8,717 nucleotides of DNA from Chloroflexota bacterium (GTDB lineage Bacteria; Chloroflexota; Limnocylindria; Limnocylindrales; CSP1-4). Shown here one piece after another: positions 1 to 5,715 of the stretch. The notes beneath the pieces are model-generated. The model did not search any database, was not told the DNA's origin, and was given only the letters and a program-made list of their open reading frames with translations. Position 1 is the first letter of the stretch. Every line of letters begins with the position of its first letter. The DNA is taken from assembly GCA_021790375.1 (NCBI GenBank), contig JAJYEB010000064.1:1-8717 (forward strand), written 5' to 3'. The translations under genes were made by a program, and so were the position numbers.

Positions 1-401
1 AGGGGATCGAGCGCCACTGGTTCGTGGTCGACGCGACCGACCAGACGCTCGGCCGCCTGGCGTCGCGCGTGGCGCGCGTCCTCGAGGGCAAGCACAAGCC
101 GACCTACGCCACCCACCTCGACAGCGGGGATCACGTGATCGTGGTCAACGCGTCCCGCATCGGCGTGACCCGGGGCAAGCGGGAGTCCAAGGTGTACTCG
201 CGCCACAGCGGGTACCCCAACGGGCTGCGCCAGGAGACCCTGGGCGAGCTGCTGGACCGCCGCCCCGAGGAAGTGATCCGCCGCGCCGTGAAGGGCATGC
301 TGCCCCGCAATCGCCTGGGGGCGCAGCAGCTGCGGAAGCTCAAGGTGTATGCGGGCGCCGAGCACCCACACCAGGCGCAGCGGCCCGAGCCGCTCGCCTG
401 A
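1..401 (+). CDS. rplM: 50S ribosomal protein L13, 5' end missing
   Basis: L13 is an early-assembling protein of the large ribosomal subunit that binds 23S rRNA. The reading frame is already open at base 3, and the residues before the first in-frame GTG (base 24) read G-I-E-R-H-W-F. These match the conserved N-terminal stretch of L13 that leads into VVDATDQTLGRLAS, so the GTG at 24 is an internal valine and the true start lies upstream of the window, probably about 10 residues away. Family signatures follow: GKHKPTY, a DSGDHVIVVNA stretch, the RRPEEVIRRAVKGMLP block and the C-terminal LKVYAGAEHPHQAQ. The stop is TGA at 399-401. rpsI follows after 17 bases, the near-universal rplM-rpsI pair, so the two are probably co-transcribed. 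Recognition is secure; only the start is unseen. Confidence 0.97.
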   Translation, partial: GIERHWFVVDATDQTLGRLASRVARVLEGKHKPTYATHLDSGDHVIVVNASRIGVTRGKRESKVYSRHSGYPNGLRQETLGELLDRRPEEVIRRAVKGMLPRNRLGAQQLRKLKVYAGAEHPHQAQRPEPLA

Positions 402-418
402 ACGGAGACCAGGACAGC

Positions 419-820
419 ATGACCAACAACGCCGCCTTCTACTACGGGACCGGTCGCCGCAAGACCAGCGTCGCCCGCGTCCGGCTGATCCCCGGTGAGG
501 GCGAGGTGGTCGTCAACGGCCGCAGCCTCGACGAGCACTTCGGCAACGCGATCAACCAGTCCGAGATCCTGATCCCGTTCCGGGTCACCGGGACCGAGGG
601 TCGGTACAACGCGATGGTGAAGGTCGACGGCGGCGGCTACCAGGGGCAGGCCGGGGCGATCCGCCACGGGATCGCCCGGGCGCTGCTGCAGTCCGACCCG
701 GAGGCGACCCGCCTCCCGCTCCGGCAGGCCGGGCTCCTCTCCCGCGACCCGCGGATGAAGGAGCGCAAGAAGTACGGCCTCAAGCGCGCGCGCAAGGCGC
801 CGCAGTACACGAAGCGCTAG
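419..820 (+). CDS. rpsI: 30S ribosomal protein S9
   Basis: S9 is a small-subunit protein whose C-terminal tail reaches towards the P-site tRNA. The protein has 133 residues, close to the usual 130. It opens with YYGTGRRKTSVARV (residues 8-21), carries the glycine-rich GGGYQGQAGAIRHGIARAL block (71-89), and ends with a basic tail KKYGLKRARKAPQYTKR. The last residues, TKR, match the conserved S/T-K-R terminus. The start is ATG at 419, with AGGA at 411-414 four bases upstream and a second purine run, GGAG, at 404-407. It lies 17 bases after rplM and is probably translated from the same mRNA. Nothing about the gene is unusual. It is followed by a 145-base gap with no clear gene, so the ribosomal-protein transcript likely ends there. 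Confidence 0.98.
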   Translation: MTNNAAFYYGTGRRKTSVARVRLIPGEGEVVVNGRSLDEHFGNAINQSEILIPFRVTGTEGRYNAMVKVDGGGYQGQAGAIRHGIARALLQSDPEATRLPLRQAGLLSRDPRMKERKKYGLKRARKAPQYTKR

Positions 821-965
821 GAGCGCGGGGGGTCCTGTCGGGGGGTCGGCTGGGCTCTCCGCTCCGCTCGTCCAGCACGACCCACCTGCCAGCCCCCTCC
901 CTCGGCGCGTGAGAGGGAGACAACCGGCGCGGCTTCGTCGCTGACCGGCGCTCAGGGCCGGGCAC
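821..965. other. Intergenic gap after rpsI, no gene seen
   Basis: None of the three forward frames here gives a protein that resembles anything recognisable. The stretch holds an 8-base direct repeat GGGGGGTC (827-834 and 840-847) and a perfect inverted repeat at 897-919, listed separately. GGCTGG (848-853) could pair with CCAGCC (889-894), but across a 35-base loop. I see no convincing -10/-35 promoter and no T-rich tract typical of an intrinsic terminator. The gap probably contains the 3' end of the ribosomal-protein transcript and possibly the remnant of a longer upstream part of the TPR gene. Confidence 0.5.
897..919. repeat. Perfect 7-bp inverted repeat (hairpin or REP-like)
   Basis: CTCCCTC at 897-903 is the exact reverse complement of GAGGGAG at 913-919, with a 9-base loop (GGCGCGTGA). 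The left arm is embedded in a C-rich run (893-901). It could act as a transcription-end hairpin for rplM-rpsI, but no T tract follows (ACAACCGG), so it is not a standard intrinsic terminator. Short hairpins of the form CTCCCTC-loop-GAGGGAG also occur as dispersed intergenic repeats in GC-rich genomes; whether this one is repeated cannot be judged from one window. It lies 46 bases before the GTG of the TPR gene, close to where that gene appears to lose its 5' part. Confidence 0.4.
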
Positions 966-2084
966 GTGGCCGCGCTGCGTGGGAGGCTGGACGACGCGCT
1001 GGTGCAGTACCGTGCGGCCGCCGCGATCGCACCCGACCGGCCCCTGCCTCACGTGGGCATGGCCGACGCGCTGCTTCTCCTCGGACGCATCGACGACGCC
1101 CTCGCCTCGAGCGGCATGGCGCTCCAGCGCGCGCCCGGCGACCCCACGGTCCTCGAAGTCGCCGCCCGGGTCCACGAGGCGGCCGCACGGCACGATGAAG
1201 CCGCCGCGCTGCTCGATCGCCTGGCCGACGCGCTCGTCGAGGCGGACAACGTGGATGCCGGGTACGCGGCGGCGGTCCGGGCCCGGGACCTTCGTCCCAC
1301 CGACGCGCGACGGCGGCGAGCCGGGGAGCTGGCGGCGGCCCGGAATGCCGCACTGGGCTCCCTTGCCGCAGGGCCGGGACCGGACCCGGGTGCCGGGTCG
1401 TTCGTGGCGCAGGTCGCGTCCCCCGCGGCCCCGACGCCGGCGGAACCGGACGAATCGTCGGCGCACGCGGGCGACGCCGACGCATCGCCGCCCGGCATCG
1501 TCGCGACCGGACCCGGGCCCGGGGCGCCCGCCGGCGCGGCTCACCGGGACGCGACGGTGGAAGAGGCCCGGGAAGCGCCGAACCCCGCCGTGGAGGCGGG
1601 CTCCCTGCCTCCGATCGACGCAGGGGCACCGGCCGGGACGGGGGCGCTCCCCGAGGGGGCCGGGCCCGCGACGGAGGCGCAGCCCCTGCCCGCAACTCTG
1701 CGCGAGGACGCGGAACCCGCGACGGAGGGCCCGCCGCCTCCCCGTGATCCCGAGGCGGCGTTCGCGGCGGCGGACGAGCGGGCGGCAGCGGGCGATCACC
1801 GTGGCGCCGCGGCGCGGTACGTCGAAGCCGCGGAGGCGTGCCTGTCGGTGGGTGCGTTTCGGAGCGCGGTCGACGAATGCCTGCGGGCCCTCGCCGGCGC
1901 CCCCGGCGACACCGGCGTCCACCTCGAACTGGCCCGGATCCACGTGGCCACCGGCCACGCCGAGCGCGCGGCCGACACGCTCGACCTCCTCGAGCGCCTG
2001 CTCACCCTCGATGGCGACACCGATGGGCTGACGAGGATCGAGGCGTTCCGGAGCGGCGCGACGCCCCCCGCAGGTCTGCCCTGA
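966..2084 (+). CDS. TPR-repeat protein, probably 5'-truncated
   Basis: The 372-residue protein has two tetratricopeptide-like helical modules, residues 1-130 and about 262-363, typical of protein-protein interaction scaffolds. They are joined by a low-complexity Ala/Pro/Gly/Glu linker (about 131-260). TPR features include YRAAAAIAP (15-23), a GRIDDAL turn (40-46), ALQRAPGDP (52-60) and a C-terminal VDECLRALAGAPGD (302-315). I see no signal peptide, membrane segment or catalytic motif, so it is probably cytoplasmic and its function is unknown. GTG at 966 is the only start candidate between the in-frame TGA at 942-944 and the first repeat, and it has no clear ribosome-binding site. It falls inside the first TPR helix: the codons just upstream (945-965, P-A-L-R-A-G-H) still fit the repeat, with Gly at the consensus Gly-8 position. 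This suggests an original gene that started further upstream. The linker contains a 13-bp direct repeat (1665-1677 and 1716-1728) in the same frame, encoding two PATE-containing units. It could be an intact short gene or a decaying one. Confidence 0.65.
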   Translation: MAALRGRLDDALVQYRAAAAIAPDRPLPHVGMADALLLLGRIDDALASSGMALQRAPGDPTVLEVAARVHEAAARHDEAAALLDRLADALVEADNVDAGYAAAVRARDLRPTDARRRRAGELAAARNAALGSLAAGPGPDPGAGSFVAQVASPAAPTPAEPDESSAHAGDADASPPGIVATGPGPGAPAGAAHRDATVEEAREAPNPAVEAGSLPPIDAGAPAGTGALPEGAGPATEAQPLPATLREDAEPATEGPPPPRDPEAAFAAADERAAAGDHRGAAARYVEAAEACLSVGAFRSAVDECLRALAGAPGDTGVHLELARIHVATGHAERAADTLDLLERLLTLDGDTDGLTRIEAFRSGATPPAGLP

Positions 2085-2092
2085 ATCGTCCC

Positions 2093-2116
2093 CGGCCGAT
2101 CGCGCGAGGTCGGCCG
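2093..2116. promoter_or_regulatory. GC-rich dyad upstream of cdaA
   Basis: CGGCCGA (2093-2099) pairs perfectly with TCGGCCG (2110-2116). A T-G wobble and a C-G pair extend the stem inward to 9 pairs (2093-2101 with 2108-2116), leaving a 6-base loop. It sits 8 bases after the stop of the TPR gene, so it could be a hairpin terminator lacking a T tract. Its right arm also covers the place where a -35 box would lie for the -10 element at 2132-2137, so it could equally be a regulator's operator. The sequence alone does not separate these options. Confidence 0.35.
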
Positions 2117-2131
2117 CCGGAGGCCCACTGC

Positions 2132-2146
2132 TACACTAGCGCCCGA
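2132..2146 (+). promoter_or_regulatory. Probable -10 element for a leaderless cdaA transcript
   Basis: TACACT (2132-2137) matches the sigma-70-type -10 consensus TATAAT at four of six positions, in an otherwise very GC-rich stretch. If the final T is at -7, transcription would begin near 2144-2146, that is at or within two bases of the cdaA ATG at 2146. There is no ribosome-binding site in the 20 bases before the ATG. The in-frame TAG at 2137-2139 rules out any upstream start. Together these point to a leaderless mRNA. No good -35 box is visible at the expected spacing (around 2108-2115). Confidence 0.45.
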
Positions 2147-3093
2147 TGCCGCAACTCGTGGACCTGTTCTCGGGGATCCAGCCGAAGCCGACGACCTTCA
2201 TCGATATCGGGCTCACGGCGCTGCTGATCTACGGTCTGTTCAGCCTGATCCGGGATACCCGGGCGGTCCGTCTCGTGATCGGCGTCACCGTCCTGTACGG
2301 CGTGTATGTCGTCGCCCAGCTGCTGGGGCTCCAGCTCCTGTCGCAGATCCTGCAGGCGGGCGCGGTGGTCGGGCTGTTCGCCCTCGTGGTGGTCTTCCAG
2401 CCCGAGCTGCGCCGGGCGCTCGAGCGACTGGGCCACGTGGGATCGCTCGGCTGGCTGCTCTCGGCCGGCCAGCAGGGTGCCATCGACCACATCGCGGCGG
2501 AGATCGCGCACGCCTCCAACGGGCTCGCCGAGGACCGGCACGGCGCCCTGATCGTCCTCGAGCGCGAGACCGGGCTGGAGGACTTTGCCGAGAGCGGGGT
2601 GATGATGCACGCCGACCTGTCGGCGGAGCTGCTGCGGACCATCTTCATGCCGCGGTCGCCGCTTCACGACGGCGCGGTGATCGTGCGCGGGGGCCGAGTC
2701 CTCGCGGCCGGCGCGGTGCTGCCCCTCGCCGAGGTCTCCCCCGGAACCGAGCGGTACGGGACCCGGCACCGGGCCGCGTTCGGCATCACGGAGGAGACCG
2801 ACGCCCTCGTGGTCGTGGTGAGCGAGGAGACGGGGGCCATCAGCCTCGTCGAGCGCGGCCGGATCGTGCGGAACCTGGACCAGGAGCAGCTGCGGGTGGC
2901 GCTCGCCACCCTGCTTCGCCTCGCGTCCTCCCTCCAGGCCGAGATCCCCGCGAGCCCGGGCGATCACTGGCCGCGCCTCCACCGGCCCGGCCGCCCCTGG
3001 CCGCACTACGGGATCCGGCGTCGGACCGGCCGGGGAGGGCAGAAGCCCGGGGCGGCGGGAGCCGCGGCAGCGGGGCGGGCCGACCGCCCGTGA
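2146..3093 (+). CDS. cdaA: Diadenylate cyclase CdaA (c-di-AMP synthase)
   Basis: CdaA is a membrane-bound enzyme that condenses two ATP into cyclic di-AMP, a messenger controlling potassium and osmolyte balance and cell-wall homeostasis. Three hydrophobic segments (about 19-35, 41-60 and 63-84) form the membrane domain, followed by the family motif FQPELRRALE (84-93). The DAC catalytic domain (about 110-265) carries LHDGAVIV, with the DGA motif at 175-177, and GTRHRAA, with RHR at 207-209, the two ATP-binding and catalytic signatures. The enzyme therefore looks active. Length is 315 residues against about 270 in Bacillus. The excess is a C-terminal tail (about 266-315) rich in Arg, His, Pro and Gly whose role is unknown. 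ATG 2146 is fixed as the start by an in-frame TAG nine bases upstream. The stop overlaps the cdaR start (GTGA). Gene order with cdaR and glmM is the classic arrangement and supports the assignment. Confidence 0.95.
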   Translation: MPQLVDLFSGIQPKPTTFIDIGLTALLIYGLFSLIRDTRAVRLVIGVTVLYGVYVVAQLLGLQLLSQILQAGAVVGLFALVVVFQPELRRALERLGHVGSLGWLLSAGQQGAIDHIAAEIAHASNGLAEDRHGALIVLERETGLEDFAESGVMMHADLSAELLRTIFMPRSPLHDGAVIVRGGRVLAAGAVLPLAEVSPGTERYGTRHRAAFGITEETDALVVVVSEETGAISLVERGRIVRNLDQEQLRVALATLLRLASSLQAEIPASPGDHWPRLHRPGRPWPHYGIRRRTGRGGQKPGAAGAAAAGRADRP

Positions 3094-4349
3094 CGGCTCG
3101 CCGGCTCCTCCACATCCTCGTCCGCAACTGGCCCCTGCGTCTCGGAGCCATCGCCCTGGCGGTGGTCCTGTACCTCGGGCTGGTGATCTCGCAGAACGCG
3201 CGCACCTGGACCGGCCCGGTCACGATCGACGCGATCGACCAGCCGGCGGGCACGTTCCTGCTGGGCAGCCTCGGCTATGTCACCTCGGTCCAGTACATCG
3301 CCCCCATCGACGTCGCCGCACAGGTCACGAGCGCATCCTTCGTCGCCACGGCCGACCTGGCCGGGGTGGGGTCGCAGCCCGGTGGCGCGCCGGTCAGCGT
3401 CCCGGTGCGGGTCGTGGCGCGTGACCAGCGGATCCAGATCGTCAGCTGGGAGCCCGCCACGGTGGTGGCCCGCCTCGACCCCGTCATCAGCCAGCAGGTG
3501 CCCGTCCAGGTCGAGCGCGGGACCGTCCCCGCGGGGCTCACCGCCGGCCAGGCGACCGTCAGCCCCACCACCGTCACGGTGCGGGGCGCCAGTTCGCTGG
3601 TGTCCCAGGTCGCCGCGGCAGAAGCGCGGGTCGCGATCGACCCGAGCGGGACCAACGTGGACGCCAACGTTGACCTGGTCGCGGTCGACGGCCGCGGCGC
3701 CATCATCGCGCCGGTGGAGATCGACCCGTCCACCGCGCACGTGACGATCGCGGTCGGAGAACAGCAGGTGAACCGGACCGTGCCGATCGTGCCGAACGTG
3801 ACGGGTCAGCTCGCGACCGGCTACACCGTCCGGGACGTCACGGTCACGCCGCTTGCCGTGACCGTCAGCGGCCCGGCGACCGTGATCGGCGCGCTCGACG
3901 GCGTCCCGACCGCCCCCATCTCCGTGACGGGCAGGAGCTCGGACCTGGTGACCTCGGCGGCCCTCCTGCCTCCGAAGGGCGTGACCGTGCTCGGGGCGAC
4001 CCGGGTCCAGGTCCGCGTCCGGCTGACGGTCGCGACCGGCTCGCGGAGCTTCGGCGCCGGCGTCGTGCTGAGCGGAGCACAGCCCAACCGCACGTACGGC
4101 CTGGCGGTGCCGGACGTGCTGGTCACGCTCGGCGGCACCAGCGCCGCCCTCGACGTCATCGACCCGGCGACCCTCTTCGTCACGGTCAACGTCACCGGGC
4201 TCGATTCCGGAACGTTCACGCTGCCGGCCAGGTTCTCGGCGCCGGCCGGCACCTCGCTGGTCGCGATCAGCCCCGGATCCGTCCAGGTGACGATCACCGC
4301 GCCGGCTCCCAGCCCGAGCCCGTCCGCGACCTCCAGCCCGGGAGTCTGA
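3090..4349 (+). CDS. cdaR: YbbR-domain regulator of CdaA
   Basis: CdaR (YbbR) is an extracytoplasmic protein, anchored by one membrane helix, that modulates CdaA activity in Firmicutes. Here a positively charged N-terminus (MTARRLLHILVRNWPLR) precedes one membrane segment (about 18-34), giving an N-in, C-out topology. The rest reads as about four beta-rich YbbR repeats (approximately 41-128, 129-222, 225-312 and 313-403). Each closes with a characteristic P-x-x-V/A-x-V strand, for example SPTTVTVRG (158-166), TPLAVTVSG (253-261) and SPGSVQVTI (394-402). A Pro/Ser/Thr-rich tail (404-419) ends the protein. The 419-residue length is normal for a multi-repeat YbbR protein. GTG at 3090 overlaps the cdaA stop by four bases, implying translational coupling; only a weak G-rich run precedes it. 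The call rests on topology, the repeat motif and position between cdaA and glmM, since YbbR sequences diverge strongly. Confidence 0.87.
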   Translation: MTARRLLHILVRNWPLRLGAIALAVVLYLGLVISQNARTWTGPVTIDAIDQPAGTFLLGSLGYVTSVQYIAPIDVAAQVTSASFVATADLAGVGSQPGGAPVSVPVRVVARDQRIQIVSWEPATVVARLDPVISQQVPVQVERGTVPAGLTAGQATVSPTTVTVRGASSLVSQVAAAEARVAIDPSGTNVDANVDLVAVDGRGAIIAPVEIDPSTAHVTIAVGEQQVNRTVPIVPNVTGQLATGYTVRDVTVTPLAVTVSGPATVIGALDGVPTAPISVTGRSSDLVTSAALLPPKGVTVLGATRVQVRVRLTVATGSRSFGAGVVLSGAQPNRTYGLAVPDVLVTLGGTSAALDVIDPATLFVTVNVTGLDSGTFTLPARFSAPAGTSLVAISPGSVQVTITAPAPSPSPSATSSPGV

Positions 4350-4351
4350 CC

Positions 4352-5692
4352 ATGGCGCGACTCTTCGGCACCGACGGCATCCGCGGTGTCGCCAACGTGG
4401 ACCTCAAGCCGGCCCTGGCCTTTGCGCTGGGCCGTGCGACGGCCCACCTCCTCGCCAGCGGCCGGGGACCGATCGTCCTGGGGCAGGACACGCGGCGCTC
4501 CGGCGACATGCTCGCGTCCGCGATCGTGGCCGGCGCGGCGTCGATGGGGGTCGATGTGTACCGGGCGGGCGTGCTCCCTACCCCGGCCCTGGCGCACCTG
4601 GCCGGCACCGGCGAGTTCGCCGCCGGGATCGTGGTCTCCGCATCCCACAACCCGGCCGACGACAACGGCCTCAAGGTGCTCGACCATCGCGGCATCAAGC
4701 TCGACGACGCCCTGGAGGACGAGCTCGACACGCTCATCTGGCGGGCCGAGGAGTTGCCCAGTCCGACCAATGCCGGGATCGGGCGGGAGGTGGACGCGCG
4801 CGACCTGGTGGAACGGTACGTGGCCCACCGGGTGGAGCTGGCTCGGCGGAACCGGAACGACCTGCGGGTGGTGGTCGACTGCGCCAACGGCTCGGGGTGC
4901 CCGGTGGCGGGGCGCATCATCGGCGCGAGCGGCGCGCGCGTGTCGACCATCCACGACAACCCGGACGGCGTGAACATCAACCTCGACTGCGGCGCCACGC
5001 ACCCCGAATCGCTCGCCGCCCATGTGGCCGCGCGTGGCGCGGACGTCGGCTTCGCACTGGACGGTGACGCGGACCGCTGCGTCGCGGTCGACGAGCGGGG
5101 GAGGGTCGTCGACGGCGACCGGCTCATCGGCCTCATCGCGCTGGATCGCATCGAGCAAAGGGCGCTCGCAGGGTCCACCGTGGTCGTGAGCGTGCTCTCG
5201 AACGGCGGCCTCGTGTCGGCCATCCAGCGGGTCGGCGGCCAGATCGTGCGGACGCCCGTCGGTGACAAGTACATCCTCGACGCGATGCTCGTCTCGGGTG
5301 CCGGGCTGGGGGGCGAGAAGAGCGGGCACGTGATCATCGCGGAGCACGCCAATGCCGGCGACGGGATCGTCACCGCGCTCGAGGTGCTGGGAATCCTCAG
5401 CCGCTGCGGACGCCCGCTCTCCGAGCTTGCCGACCGGATCGTGCTGTACCCTCAGCAGCAGCGCAGCGTCCGGGTCCGCCACAAGGACCAGTGGGATGCG
5501 GACCCGGCGATCACGGCCGCGATCCGTGCCGCCGAGGCCGAGCTCGCCGACGGCGGCAGGGTGCTGGTACGGCCGTCGGGCACGGAGCCCGTGCTGCGCA
5601 TCATGGTCGAGGGTGAGCACGAGGAGATCGTCACGACACTCGCGGATCGGCTCGCGGCGCTCGTCGCGGACCGTCTCAACCAGCCCGCCTGA
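4352..5692 (+). CDS. glmM: Phosphoglucosamine mutase
   Basis: GlmM interconverts glucosamine-6-phosphate and glucosamine-1-phosphate, the step feeding UDP-GlcNAc and hence peptidoglycan. The 446-residue protein has the four alpha-D-phosphohexomutase domains with all signatures. The N-terminus is LFGTDGIRG (4-12). The phosphoserine loop VVSASHNP (94-101) has the phosphorylated residue expected at Ser98. The metal-binding loop is DGDADR (237-242), the sugar-recognition loop GEKSGH (321-326) and the phosphate-binding loop RPSGTEP (407-413). The GEKSGH loop and N-terminus favour GlmM over other hexomutases, as does the adjacent glmS. Length matches the family (about 445-450). ATG at 4352 follows the cdaR stop by two bases and has GGGAG (4340-4344) seven bases upstream. 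In Firmicutes GlmM also binds and inhibits CdaA, so co-location with cdaA may reflect this cross-talk; that it happens here is inference. Confidence 0.97.
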   Translation: MARLFGTDGIRGVANVDLKPALAFALGRATAHLLASGRGPIVLGQDTRRSGDMLASAIVAGAASMGVDVYRAGVLPTPALAHLAGTGEFAAGIVVSASHNPADDNGLKVLDHRGIKLDDALEDELDTLIWRAEELPSPTNAGIGREVDARDLVERYVAHRVELARRNRNDLRVVVDCANGSGCPVAGRIIGASGARVSTIHDNPDGVNINLDCGATHPESLAAHVAARGADVGFALDGDADRCVAVDERGRVVDGDRLIGLIALDRIEQRALAGSTVVVSVLSNGGLVSAIQRVGGQIVRTPVGDKYILDAMLVSGAGLGGEKSGHVIIAEHANAGDGIVTALEVLGILSRCGRPLSELADRIVLYPQQQRSVRVRHKDQWDADPAITAAIRAAEAELADGGRVLVRPSGTEPVLRIMVEGEHEEIVTTLADRLAALVADRLNQPA

Positions 5693-5701
5693 CCCGGGCA
5701 C

Positions 5702-5707
5702 AGGAGG
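5702..5707 (+). promoter_or_regulatory. Strong ribosome-binding site of glmS
   Basis: AGGAGG, the full anti-SD complement, sits 8 bases before the glmS ATG. It is the clearest ribosome-binding site in the operon and occupies most of the 23-base glmM-glmS gap, leaving no room for a glmS ribozyme. Confidence 0.8.
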
Positions 5708-5715
5708 GCGCGACC

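Noticed and set aside
24..26. GTG at 24 as the start of L13
   Set aside because: Conserved L13 residues (ERHWF) are encoded in frame before it, so the gene begins outside the window.
827..847. G-rich direct repeat GGGGGGTC as a G-quadruplex
   Set aside because: There are only two long G runs on this strand, with weak further tracts; in GC-rich DNA this is not distinctive.
780..1958. A 392-residue - strand frame and a 350-residue + strand frame over the TPR gene
   Set aside because: Both are Arg/Pro-rich without repeats or motifs, whereas the 966-2084 frame shows TPR periodicity and plausible composition.
2085..2145. Possible c-di-AMP (ydaO-type) riboswitch before cdaA
   Set aside because: The 61-base gap is too short and shows only a simple dyad; the predicted transcript has no leader.
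5693..5715. Possible glmS ribozyme upstream of glmS
   Set aside because: Only 23 bases separate glmM and glmS, far too few for the ribozyme, and most are taken by the ribosome-binding site.
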